Positions 10,095-17,225 of a DNA stretch of 27,260 nt are shown piece by piece. The stretch is from a virus. The stretch lies in the IMG/VR virus record IMGVR_UViG_3300027833_000184, positions 1 through 27,260 of that record; one strand, 5' to 3'. The position numbers and the translations under genes are program-made. The notes beneath the pieces are model-generated. The model worked only from the letters and a program-made list of their open reading frames with translations, did no database searches and was not told the origin of the DNA. Numbering within the stretch: the first letter of the stretch is position 1; every line of letters starts with the position of its first letter.

Positions 10095-10877
10095 CTAAAC
10101 TCTTCTGAACTCAACGTCGACCTTGTTGTAGTCAACCATGTTGTAACCTACGCTCCGCTCGACAACTGCCCACGGAACTTCGTCTGCCATTACGCCTTGG
10201 TAGCGCTCATCTGAGCCTTTGTAACTAAACTCATAAATATTAATGCCATTGTCGGAAACGCCGATTTGCTCGATGTTCTCTTTCATGCGCCGGTCGCTCG
10301 AGAATATTGCGTACGCGATAATTGCGCTTGAGGCTATATTCCCAACGGTAGCCATCGTCTGTGCTTTTGCAGACGCTTTTGCTTGGGTGTAGGCGTTAGC
10401 TCGGGATTGAGCATCAGACGCAGCTGAGCCAAGTTGACTCTGGGAAGATCGATTAACACCTTGCCCGATATTAATTAAGTCCGACTTTAGCGCAGTATTC
10501 GCTTCTTGCTGTGCAATACGGGCGTCTCCAACTGCTTGTATTGAACCAAGAGTTGTTCCTCTATCAAGAGCCCGTTCTTGTTGCTGAAGCTGGGCTGGAG
10601 TCAATGCAGCTCCGTAACGTGAGGCGTTACGTTCTGATACGGCTGACATGAGACCAGCCGCTCGTCCACTATCTTCTTTAGCGGCGTCGATAAGACTCGT
10701 ATCATTCTTAGCCTTTTCAAGTAGTCCATCTTCAAAAGAACCATACTTTTCCTTGAAATTTAGGTACTCGTCACGAGTGATGTTTGAGTAAGTCTGTCTT
10801 GGGTCGCTTACGTAGGGTAACGCGTTAGGGTTGGGGTTGTACCCGTACCCGTACCCTGAAGTTGCACCTATTCTCAT
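10095..10877 (-). CDS. Internal virion protein with C-terminal S74 autoprocessing domain
   Basis: 260 aa. Residues 1-185 are helical and Ala/Gln/Ser-rich, with a hydrophobic stretch (VGNIASSAIIAYAIF) at 178-192. From S194 a Peptidase_S74 (intramolecular chaperone) signature begins: SDRRMKENIEQIG, then NIYEFSY, then YQGVMADEVP. The Ser-Lys catalytic pair of this family (SDxxxK) is intact as S194 and K199. In the family this domain helps a trimer fold and then cuts itself off; it normally ends tail spikes and fibres. Here it ends a small core-type protein beside the ejection genes. The upstream half resembles the neighbouring gene at 10877-11539, suggesting a duplication in which only this copy has the S74 tail. 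GGGGAG precedes the ATG and the start overlaps the upstream stop (TGATG). Confidence 0.8.
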   Translation of the reverse strand: MRIGATSGYGYGYNPNPNALPYVSDPRQTYSNITRDEYLNFKEKYGSFEDGLLEKAKNDTSLIDAAKEDSGRAAGLMSAVSERNASRYGAALTPAQLQQQERALDRGTTLGSIQAVGDARIAQQEANTALKSDLINIGQGVNRSSQSQLGSAASDAQSRANAYTQAKASAKAQTMATVGNIASSAIIAYAIFSSDRRMKENIEQIGVSDNGINIYEFSYKGSDERYQGVMADEVPWAVVERSVGYNMVDYNKVDVEFRRV

Positions 10878-11539
10878 CAGTATCTCCCCAAGCGGTTACC
10901 ATTTGCCATACCAGTCACGAAGTTATAGCCGAAAGACCCTTTGGTTGCGGGTGTTTCCATAACTGTCCCAACCCCTTTCTTGTTGGTAAAAGTAGCGGCC
11001 TGTGGCGCTTCACCAAACATGCCTTTCTCTGCGCCCAACTGAAGTGCGGCCCCAGCAACTTGACCGATGGCTTTGGTTCTAGCCGCGCGTACATCTTGTT
11101 TACCTTTAGCTCTTGTTAAGGCATCGGAAGTCGCAAGTCTGGAGGCTTTAGCCATACCTGTCTGAGCGTCAGCTTGCTGGCCTCTGGCAGTACCTAATAC
11201 GTTTGCGCCTAGTTTGTCTTGGATATCTTTGCCTGACTGGTTAGCTACGCCCATCTGACCCTGCAAAGCCTGTGACATCTCAGACGATTTGTTATTCGCT
11301 TGCGTATCTTCGTAGTTAGTATCAGAAGTTAGAGCCTGCATAGTGTCTGCGTTTGCTCTACCTCGAAGCGTATTTGTCGGATCTTCAGTCTTAGACTGAT
11401 CGCGCATCTCTTCGAGCAGGGGGGAGTATTTTTGCTTGAAGCTGTTGTACTCAGCCAAAGCTACGCTAGCAGACGTTTTCTCGTCTGCTGACGGTTCGTA
11501 TTCTTGTTTCTTAGGATTTGAACCAAATATAAAACTCAT
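10877..11539 (-). CDS. Internal virion protein, paralogue of the S74 protein's N-terminal half
   Basis: 220 aa from the ATG at 11539, chosen because it forms TAATG with the upstream stop and has GAGAG in front. An upstream in-frame start at 11578 would run into the neighbouring gene and lacks support. Composition is Ala/Gln/Lys-rich and helical. The motif EYNSFKQKYSPLLEEM parallels EYLNFKEKYGSFEDGL in the next gene; both then have a GRA motif and an Ala/Gln coil (RATKAIGQVAGAAL-like here, AQTMATVGNIASSA there). It ends with a Gly/Asn-rich tail. A T7 gp14-like core or ejection role is inferred from position and composition; no enzymatic motif is visible. Confidence 0.65.
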   Translation of the reverse strand: MSFIFGSNPKKQEYEPSADEKTSASVALAEYNSFKQKYSPLLEEMRDQSKTEDPTNTLRGRANADTMQALTSDTNYEDTQANNKSSEMSQALQGQMGVANQSGKDIQDKLGANVLGTARGQQADAQTGMAKASRLATSDALTRAKGKQDVRAARTKAIGQVAGAALQLGAEKGMFGEAPQAATFTNKKGVGTVMETPATKGSFGYNFVTGMANGNRLGRY

Positions 11540-11994
11540 TAAATTTCTCTCGTATAGGTTGCAGATTGCCTCTCCCAACCGTCAGACAACATACTTCGTT
11601 CTAAGTCTGATACGTTTGTTCGAGCCTCAATCCTTTTAAAGCCCATCTCCTTGGCTGTCTCGGCGAAAAAAGGCACGTACTTCTCAATTACCGTTTTTTG
11701 ACCGCGTTTCTTCACCCACACTAGCCAGAAAAAGAATATGTGCTCGCCTGAGTATTCATCTTTCTCTGCTGTGCTTATTAAAAACCCCTCTGGGAATACC
11801 CAAAGAAAAGCCTCTTCGTTTAAGCACGCTGCGTAGACGTCTTCAGCCCTATATGTCAGCTTAGGTTGCTCTCGTAAAATCTCTTCAACGCCTTGCTTTA
11901 CCCAATCCCATTCTTTGCGGATTGATGCTAGCGTTGGTTTAACCGCCGCTGCCGTACCTGCGTCTTGTTCGCCACGCTCGTGTGACACCACCAT
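11539..11994 (-). CDS. GNAT-like phage protein of the connector region
   Basis: 151 aa. The pattern is that of the acyl-CoA N-acyltransferase-like proteins often encoded between adaptor and internal core genes of podoviruses: YRAEDVYAACLNEEAFLWVFPEGFLIS, a hydrophobic strand (EHIFFFWLVWV), then VIEKYVPFFAETAKEMGFKRIEART and a C-terminal ERSMLSDGWERQSATYTREI matching the usual last GNAT strand and helix. A classic acetyl-CoA loop (Q/RxxGxG/A) is not evident, so catalysis is doubtful and a structural role is possible. AAGGTG lies upstream of the ATG. The start lies 56 bases inside the preceding gene, an unusually long overlap. Confidence 0.6.
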   Translation of the reverse strand: MVVSHERGEQDAGTAAAVKPTLASIRKEWDWVKQGVEEILREQPKLTYRAEDVYAACLNEEAFLWVFPEGFLISTAEKDEYSGEHIFFFWLVWVKKRGQKTVIEKYVPFFAETAKEMGFKRIEARTNVSDLERSMLSDGWERQSATYTREI

Positions 11995-12625
11995 AATTCA
12001 CCTTCCTAGCTACGCCTTCGTCCGCATGACGGGCTTTTCTTTCTGCGTTAGTGATCCCTTCGGCGAAGAGTGCGCCGTAAATCTGCGCTCCGGTTAGATC
12101 GGTCCAAGCCTGACCTGGGGTACGTAACAACCGAAACAAAGTGCCGTTAATAATGCTGTCGCGGTACTCTGCAATTAGATCTGAGTCGCAGGATGCAGAT
12201 GTCGCCGTAGGCTTCAACTGGGCTCTAATTACTGTACTAGAGACCATAGTCGCTGAAGGTGTCGGCACTAGCCAAACCAGTCTTTGACCTTGCTTGACAT
12301 AATATTCTGGCGAGCCCGTGTTCTCTGATTTGCGCCAGTCTGGTTTTCTTTGATCTAGCAGTTCGGGAGACACGGCTTCTAGGTTCTTACCATCAAACAC
12401 TGTGTTCATGATCTTATGAACCACGGTGTCGCTAGGCGGCTCTAAGTCGTATTCGTAAATACCACTAACAGTTGTTAGAGGGTCTAGTTCCGCTTGATAA
12501 ATACCGGTCTTCTCGCAGAACTCAATAACTGCTGATCGAATGTTTCTCTCAATCAAGCTATCGGGACAGGCGGGCACGACGGGTAAAATGTCTGGGAACA
12601 GTGTTTCGTAGCTGACCTTAGCCAT
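11939..12625 (-). CDS. Head-tail connector / adaptor-like protein
   Basis: 228 aa. Pattern: MAKVSYETLFPDILPVVPACPDSLIERNIRSAVIEFCEKTGIY, then alternating beta segments (GIYEYDLEPPSDTVVHKI; PEYYVKQGQRLVWLVPTP), then a helical C-terminus rich in Arg. An N-terminal helix that covers every integer number of incoming bases of the tail channel plus a beta domain is typical of podoviral adaptor or nozzle proteins that dock below the portal. TAGGA lies upstream of the ATG. It is 11 bases after the other adaptor gene, which suggests a two-part connector. Role is inferred from order and fold pattern. Confidence 0.6.
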   Translation of the reverse strand: MAKVSYETLFPDILPVVPACPDSLIERNIRSAVIEFCEKTGIYQAELDPLTTVSGIYEYDLEPPSDTVVHKIMNTVFDGKNLEAVSPELLDQRKPDWRKSENTGSPEYYVKQGQRLVWLVPTPSATMVSSTVIRAQLKPTATSASCDSDLIAEYRDSIINGTLFRLLRTPGQAWTDLTGAQIYGALFAEGITNAERKARHADEGVARKVNYGGVTRAWRTRRRYGSGG

Positions 12626-12636
12626 AAACTAATTTC

Positions 12637-13329
12637 CTACGCCATCACTGGAGCGTTTGGGCGGTTTTCAGGGTTCGGGGTAGTCACCATATCTATTTGT
12701 GCTTTGCCCGTTACCGACGTAGTGAATATCTGATAATGGCTAGCAGCACGTTGTTGGTTACCAGAGTACTCAGCGTCCTTCATGTAAGCCATGTAGAGCA
12801 CATAGTTCATAACTGCGTTAGCGAATATGTCTGGCAAACCCAGATTGTCACTAGCTGTAACAGTGGTTGGGTTTGTTGAGTAGATAACCTCGATGTAAGC
12901 GTTTCCACTAACACCTGGGTATACATAGAAGTTACGGGGGTTAGCCTCGTCATACATATAATGCTTAACAATGTTTGTATGAGCAGCATCACCAGTTACG
13001 GTAGGGTCATGCCAGTCGGGACTCTGAGTATCCAAGATGTCACGGCCTACTAACCTAATTGATCGTTTGCCTGTGCCGCTGTTAGCAGCTGACATGTTGC
13101 GTACAACTTTGAGCAGTCTATTACCGGTGCTGGGGATATCTTGTTTTGTACCTGCAGCGAGCGTGATCGTTGCATTAACGGCACTAGCATCGGGTTTTAG
13201 TAGGGCTATTTCTCGTTGGGCGTCATTTACCCACAATACAAGCTCTGAAGTTGCAGGCCAGCGAACGCCGGTCGTGTCTTGCAGTACGGTTTGTACTCGG
13301 TCGATGACGCTCTGTACTGTTACTGCCAT
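12637..13329 (-). CDS. Phage adaptor protein (DUF6682-like)
   Basis: 230 aa. Recognised from the opening (VQSVIDRVQTVLQDTTGVRW), the motif WVNDAQREIALLKPDA, the segment AGTKQDIPSTGNRLLKVVRNM, the motif RDILDTQSPDWHD and the strand RNFYVYPGVSG. These match the phage adaptor family I know as DUF6682, which forms a ring between the portal and the tail tube or nozzle and helps hold the packaged DNA. AGGT lies upstream of the ATG. It sits between the capsid-adjacent small gene and the second connector gene, the expected place. Confidence 0.75.
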   Translation of the reverse strand: MAVTVQSVIDRVQTVLQDTTGVRWPATSELVLWVNDAQREIALLKPDASAVNATITLAAGTKQDIPSTGNRLLKVVRNMSAANSGTGKRSIRLVGRDILDTQSPDWHDPTVTGDAAHTNIVKHYMYDEANPRNFYVYPGVSGNAYIEVIYSTNPTTVTASDNLGLPDIFANAVMNYVLYMAYMKDAEYSGNQQRAASHYQIFTTSVTGKAQIDMVTTPNPENRPNAPVMA

Positions 13330-13338
13330 GCTGTATAC

Positions 13339-13716
13339 CTATGAGTTAAGTGCTAATTCCCAAGCTGCTTCTCGCTCATCAGTTCGTACCGTGCGACCTA
13401 GCATCTTGTTAACGACGGCTGCTTTGGGGGTGCCATCGGTTTTAAATGAGTTGGGGTCAGCTTCTTCGATCAGCTTTTGAAGGGCTTCAACTAATTCAGC
13501 GTCAGTCTGTACAGGATCCTGTACAACTACCTCTTCAAACTCAGCGATCTCAGCTGTTTCCTCTTCGACATACTTGTCGTTGTATTCTTTTGCGCCCATC
13601 TGAATGGCTAACAAGCCAATTTCTTCGGCGATTTCTCTTGGTACGCCTGCTTCAAACAAAACAGCTGTGCCACCCATAGTGGTGACTCGCAAATCTTCAC
13701 TACATACAATCTTCAT
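13339..13716 (-). CDS. Small acidic protein next to capsid gene
   Basis: 125 aa. The N-terminal ~50 residues form a compact part (MKIVCSEDLRVTTMGGTAVLF, then REIAEEIGLLAIQMG) reminiscent of small head-completion domains that open with a beta hairpin. A Glu-rich linker (EEETAEIAEFEEVVVQ) and a C-terminal domain follow (LVEALQKLIEE, then DGTPKAAVVNKMLGR, then TDEREAAWE), which looks like a small helical tail. It is the first gene after the capsid terminator; AGGA lies before the ATG. I do not recognise the family beyond its position; head completion or stabilisation is a guess. Confidence 0.65.
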   Translation of the reverse strand: MKIVCSEDLRVTTMGGTAVLFEAGVPREIAEEIGLLAIQMGAKEYNDKYVEEETAEIAEFEEVVVQDPVQTDAELVEALQKLIEEADPNSFKTDGTPKAAVVNKMLGRTVRTDEREAAWELALNS

Positions 13717-13729
13717 GATTAGGTCCTAT

Positions 13730-13766
13730 ATAAAAGAAACCTCTCCCCCCGAAGGAGGAGAGGGTT
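13730..13766 (-). terminator. Strong intrinsic terminator after the capsid gene (UUCG loop)
   Basis: Read leftward, CCUCUCCUCC-UUCG-GGGGGAGAGG forms a 10-bp stem (one G-U) with a UUCG tetraloop (13763-13740), followed by UUUCUUUUAU and preceded by AAA. It lies between the capsid stop (13776) and the next gene (13716), which would limit transcription into downstream genes relative to the capsid. Confidence 0.9.
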
Positions 13767-13775
13767 TAATCTTAC

Positions 13776-14927
13776 TTACTGGGCAGTATCTAGAGCGATG
13801 ATGCCGAAGTCCTGTACAGAGCCACTGATGTCGCTGTTGTACTTAGGCTTACGGAGACCGAAGATCTTGCCTACGCTGATACCAGACTGATTGCCATAGT
13901 CGAAAGTATCTTCAACCATTTCAGGCAGACCGATGTCAGCCATTGCCAGGGCCTGAGCACCACAGAACAGAGCGCGTCCACCAACTACGTCGGCGTCAGC
14001 ACCCCACTTGTAGCCAGCTGCGCCAGCGTTAGAGGAAGTACCAGTAGTAGCGCCAGAAGTGTTAAACACATGGCGGAACTCATGGATCATTACACCGTCA
14101 ACCATCAACGAAGCAGAACCAGAGAACAGGCTGTTGCCAGTTCCTCGAACGCCAGCGTTACGGACGTTAGCTAGGAAGTCAGAATCTAACTTCAGAGCAG
14201 CCATCTGCTGAGGGGTAACAAACATGTGGAAAGTTTCTTGGTTACCAGCACCACGAATCCCACGAATATAGTTGTCTTTGGCATAAGCCTTCAGCTCAAC
14301 AATATGCTTGTAACCGATCTTGTCAGTCCCTGTAACAGCAGTAGTGTCGCCAGCAGCAATAGAAGTACCGCTGATTCGACGATGACGATCACCAGTTGGA
14401 GCAGAAACGTCTGATGCAAACTCCAGATCTTCTAAATCGTGACCAGCAGTACCAGAACCAGCGTGCGCACGAAGAGCACCGTTGTTTTTGTGAGTATAAG
14501 CAACACCTGACATGGTCAAGAATGCCAACTGGTCACAACGGTCAGCAATTGCATAGGCAAGTGCGTCGCGAGACTGCTCACGGAAGTTAACAACAGTCTT
14601 CTGGTCGGTCATACGGCCAGCGATGCGGTTAGCAAAACGTAACTGATCCAGCTCAATGGTGATGTCAAACGCGCGGAGGGCTTCTTCGTTGCCTTCCAGA
14701 GTGTTGTCACCAGTGATACCGTCGGTAGTCATGTCAGCTAGCAAAGTGATGTTAGCTTTTGTGCCTTTCTGGTTCTTAGTCAGTTCAGTTACTCGCTGAA
14801 CCATAGCGTTAGAACCTGTGCCAGCGAACTGGTTGATGAAAGATTGGTTGCGAGCTACTTTCCAGAAGTCGCGGCTCCAAGTTTGGAGTTGGTCGCCTGT
14901 AAGCGTACCGAAATTTGTTAAAGCCAT
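13776..14927 (-). CDS. Major capsid protein (N4-gp56 / DUF4043 family)
   Basis: 383 aa. It opens MALTNFGTLTGDQLQTWSRDFWK, followed by ARNQSFINQFAG, the motif ITLLADMTTDGITGDNTLEGNEEAL and the stretch DITIELDQLRFANRIAGRMTDQ, the pattern of the N4-gp56 major capsid family, an HK97-fold shell protein. No N-terminal delta domain is seen, consistent with a separate scaffold gene (16247-17224). AGGAGG lies 6 bases before the ATG. Expression looks separately controlled: it has its own promoter/operator (15147-15175), a 200-base structured leader and a strong terminator directly after the stop, as expected for the most abundant virion protein. Confidence 0.93.
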   Translation of the reverse strand: MALTNFGTLTGDQLQTWSRDFWKVARNQSFINQFAGTGSNAMVQRVTELTKNQKGTKANITLLADMTTDGITGDNTLEGNEEALRAFDITIELDQLRFANRIAGRMTDQKTVVNFREQSRDALAYAIADRCDQLAFLTMSGVAYTHKNNGALRAHAGSGTAGHDLEDLEFASDVSAPTGDRHRRISGTSIAAGDTTAVTGTDKIGYKHIVELKAYAKDNYIRGIRGAGNQETFHMFVTPQQMAALKLDSDFLANVRNAGVRGTGNSLFSGSASLMVDGVMIHEFRHVFNTSGATTGTSSNAGAAGYKWGADADVVGGRALFCGAQALAMADIGLPEMVEDTFDYGNQSGISVGKIFGLRKPKYNSDISGSVQDFGIIALDTAQ

Positions 14928-15140
14928 GATGGCCTCCTATTAAATGGACAAAATAATTTATGCGGCACACGCCGCCTTATCAGCCGACTTAAAGGAGCGG
15001 CTAATCCGTATCTACGTATCGTGTAGCAACGAACTAGCGCTTATTTACGAGGTGCGACCTCGGCAGGTTTTACGCCTGTGCAGGCGAGGGGTACGTTTTT
15101 TACGGCTACGGGCCGACCAGTTATCGTACTGATAGACGTA
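14928..15140 (-). promoter_or_regulatory. Structured 5' leader of the capsid mRNA
   Basis: About 210 bases between the predicted capsid promoter and its ATG hold no convincing gene but several hairpins. These are CGCCTG/CAGGCG (15086-15073), CGAGGT-CGC-ACCTCG (15062-15048) and GCGGC-GTGT-GCCGC (14975-14962), the last just before an AT-rich stretch and the ribosome site. The sequence CCTCG at 15089-15085 could instead pair with CGAGG at 15062-15058, which is itself one arm of the 15062-15048 hairpin, so two exclusive folds are possible. A stabilising or regulating leader is inferred. Confidence 0.5.
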
Positions 15141-15146
15141 TAAATC

Positions 15147-15175
15147 ATATTAGTACAGCTAATATTGCAATGCAA
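15147..15175 (-). promoter_or_regulatory. Leftward promoter with embedded palindromic operator (site C)
   Basis: Read leftward: -35 TTGCAT (15175-15170), 17-base spacer, -10 TAATAT (15152-15147). The palindrome ATATTAG-CTGTA-CTAATAT (arms 15165-15159 and 15153-15147) fills the second half of the spacer and the -10. A dimeric protein bound there would block polymerase. It would start the transcript of the capsid gene. It is the best copy of the family. Confidence 0.7.
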
Positions 15176-15183
15176 CAACTATC

Positions 15184-15540
15184 TCATTCTGGGGTTATAC
15201 CTTTTTCTACAGTGGCAAGCCTTAGCTTGAGGTTATGTATGTCATCTAAGAGTTCTTCGCTCTTAGTTATTTGTTTATCGACGAGACCGGCTGTGTATTC
15301 AATTAGCATGTCTTGGCGCGCGTCAGCAGGGAGCGCTCCCAATTCGCCTCTGGGCCATTTAATACGAAACTCAGAGTTGGCCCCTATGTCCATATGAGTT
15401 TTGTCTAAGGCATGCTCAAGGGTGTTTAACCGCTCTTGTACAGAGAAGTACGCCATTGTAGATACTGATGTAAATGCAATCATTGCAATCAGATTCCTCA
15501 GCGGAATTGTTACCGCTGTGTCCTCAGATAATTCGGCCAT
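15184..15540 (-). CDS. Membrane-anchored coiled-coil protein, probable virion component
   Basis: 118 aa. It opens MAELSEDTAVTIPLRNLI, followed by one membrane segment at about residues 16-34 (LIAMIAFTSVSTMAYFSV) and a first heptad stretch (QERLNTLEHALDKTH). A central motif (FRIKWPRGELGALPADARQDMLIEYTAG) and a second coiled coil (KSEELLDDIHNLKLRLATVEKG) follow. I recall similar proteins in marine phages annotated only as virion or hypothetical. It is last in the cluster that starts with TerS, just before the capsid promoter. Only a weak ribosome site is visible. Function unknown. Confidence 0.65.
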   Translation of the reverse strand: MAELSEDTAVTIPLRNLIAMIAFTSVSTMAYFSVQERLNTLEHALDKTHMDIGANSEFRIKWPRGELGALPADARQDMLIEYTAGLVDKQITKSEELLDDIHNLKLRLATVEKGITPE

Positions 15541-15545
15541 TTAGG

Positions 15546-15941
15546 TCACCTATGTCGTGCTGTTTTCTTCGCTATCTTTTTAGGTTGCGAGGAAAATTGT
15601 TTACCGGCCTTAGTATCTCGGCGCTTCTTTGCGCTGGTTTTTGCGTACTCTTTCTTGCTCAAAGACTCTCGAGCCTTCTTAGGCAGATAGCGTTCGCCAG
15701 TAGCTTTCTTACCTTGGGTACTATTCTTGCCAGACTTAGTACCCCATTTCTCTTTGGTCCACTTGGACAGGGACTTCTGAGCCTTAGTTTTAGCTCCAGA
15801 GTACCCGCCACCAGATTTCTTGTAGCGTTGCGTTGCCAGTTGAGCCTTGCGGGCCGACCATTGCCCAGGTTTACCGCCTTTCGAGCCAGCTTTAACGGCT
15901 GCGACGATCCGTTTCCACTTAGTTTCGTCGGTTCTGGCCAT
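15546..15941 (-). CDS. Lys-rich protein (DUF5872-like)
   Basis: 131 aa, extremely basic. It reads KWKRIVAAVKAGSKGGKPGQW, then ARKAQLATQRYKKSGGGYSG, then KSLSKWTKEKWGTKSG and GERYLPKKARESLSKKEY, ending KKIAKKTARHR. I recognise this as the DUF5872 pattern found in phages and large viruses. The charge suggests binding to DNA or to the acidic scaffold, perhaps in the capsid interior; no experiment supports this here. It forms a pair with the next basic gene, 4 bases apart. Confidence 0.75.
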   Translation of the reverse strand: MARTDETKWKRIVAAVKAGSKGGKPGQWSARKAQLATQRYKKSGGGYSGAKTKAQKSLSKWTKEKWGTKSGKNSTQGKKATGERYLPKKARESLSKKEYAKTSAKKRRDTKAGKQFSSQPKKIAKKTARHR

Positions 15942-15945
15942 TAGA

Positions 15946-16236
15946 TCACCACTTAACTCGGTTTGCCCAATAGGCCGCGCTCATCTTGCCCTTCGAAATG
16001 TTACGGCGGTGCCTAGCCTTGAAAGAAGCACGCTTCTTCTTCATCTTTTCGGACTCGCCAGCCTTCGGTTTGCCTGCGGTAGATGCGCCTTGCTCACCAA
16101 AACGTATGGTTTTGATCTTGTCACCTTCTTTAGCCACAACAATGTGTGACTTCTTGGGGTGACTGGGAGTTCTTTTAGGCTTGTTAAAGCCCGAGACTCC
16201 AGCTCGGGCTAATCGTGGGTCTTTTTTAACTGGCAT
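15946..16236 (-). CDS. Lys/Arg-rich protein (DUF6321-like)
   Basis: 96 aa. It reads MPVKKDPRLARAGVSGFNKP, then KRTPSHPKKSHIVVAKEGDK, then IKTIRFGEQGASTAG, and ends FKARHRRNISKGKMSAAYWANRVKW. This is the pattern of DUF6321, a short conserved basic protein frequent in marine phages. The KTIRFG segment and the terminal AYWANRVKW are the most conserved-looking parts. GAGGT lies upstream of the ATG. Packaging-related nucleic-acid binding is plausible from charge and neighbours only. Confidence 0.75.
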   Translation of the reverse strand: MPVKKDPRLARAGVSGFNKPKRTPSHPKKSHIVVAKEGDKIKTIRFGEQGASTAGKPKAGESEKMKKKRASFKARHRRNISKGKMSAAYWANRVKW

Positions 16237-16246
16237 AGTTACCTCG

Positions 16247-17224
16247 TTATAAAATATCGCCTCTAAGACGTTTTAACGTTGCTTCTGGTAGGGCGTCGAA
16301 CTCTTCTTCAGTCATGCTAGTCAGATCGAGTGCTTTTTCGCCTCGGGTAGCTGCGCCTTCGCCGCCCATTTCAGGTGGTTGAGCATCAGCCGCTTTCAGT
16401 TTCTTGTTAACTTCCGCGCGTTTCTTGGACATTTCGTCGGTTGTGCCCAAAGTCGAGCCTGTTTCGCTGTTATCTACCAAATTATTCTCGTTGATAACGA
16501 ATTTCGCTGCTCTGGAGAGCGCTGCAACAGGGTTTGCGCCTTGAACCATGAACGCATCGCGCAGTTCTATGACCTCAGTAGTCAGAGCCTCGTCGTAAGC
16601 AGTGCTTTTCTGGTCAAAAACAGGGAAATCTGCTTCGAGCGCAGCTGCAGCTTGCTGCAAAGCGTTAGCCTGATGGTTGTTCGAGACCGTGTCGGTCATT
16701 TTTTGAGTCATTTCGTACTCAATCTGAACGCGTTCTGCTTGACGTATCTCAGCGCGCACTGAAGCGGCCTTTTCTGCGTCGCCATCTAACAAATGGTTCT
16801 GGTAGTCCATCTCCTTTGCAACGAAATCAAACTCTTCGGGGGCGTCCGGTGCAGGCTGCTGAGCAGCTTTCATGTCATCAATCTGTTTTTGCAGTGCCTT
16901 CTGCTTGTTAAGTACCTCATCAAGGCGAGCTTTCGGCACCATAGGCTTCTTGGTGGGCTTTTCTTCTGCTAACTCGGGTTTTGTTTCTTCTTCTGTGCTT
17001 TGTTCATCTTCAGAAACAGTCTCTTCGGGTTTTTCGGCAGCGGGTTTTTCGGTTTCATCCTCTGCCACAACTTCCTCTTCGTCAGCAACGTCTTCAGGCT
17101 CCTCTTCAGGGGTTTCGAAATTAAGATCTAACTGGGGAGTGTCGTCCTCTTCAACCTTGTCGGCTCCAGGCATTACGTCAAACTCCAGTGCTTTATCTTC
17201 AACTGCTTCTTCTTTCTTGCTCAT
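16247..17224 (-). CDS. Scaffolding protein
   Basis: 325 aa. Residues 1-95 are almost all Asp/Glu with Pro/Thr (for example EEPEDVADEEEVVAEDETEK). A coiled coil (VPKARLDEVLNKQKALQKQIDDMKAAQ) follows at about 95-120, then helices, and a C-terminus of mixed charge (TSMTEEEFDALPEATLKRL). Acidic N-terminus, central coiled coil and position between portal and capsid are the standard features of a phage scaffold that directs shell assembly around the portal and leaves or is degraded before packaging. AGGAGA lies upstream of the ATG. It is 1 base from the portal gene end, so both are co-translated. Confidence 0.8.
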   Translation of the reverse strand: MSKKEEAVEDKALEFDVMPGADKVEEDDTPQLDLNFETPEEEPEDVADEEEVVAEDETEKPAAEKPEETVSEDEQSTEEETKPELAEEKPTKKPMVPKARLDEVLNKQKALQKQIDDMKAAQQPAPDAPEEFDFVAKEMDYQNHLLDGDAEKAASVRAEIRQAERVQIEYEMTQKMTDTVSNNHQANALQQAAAALEADFPVFDQKSTAYDEALTTEVIELRDAFMVQGANPVAALSRAAKFVINENNLVDNSETGSTLGTTDEMSKKRAEVNKKLKAADAQPPEMGGEGAATRGEKALDLTSMTEEEFDALPEATLKRLRGDIL

Positions 17225-17225
17225 A

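Noticed and set aside
14944-15132. 62-codon rightward frame in the capsid leader
   Set aside because: It lacks a ribosome site, runs against all neighbours and overlaps the hairpins of the leader.
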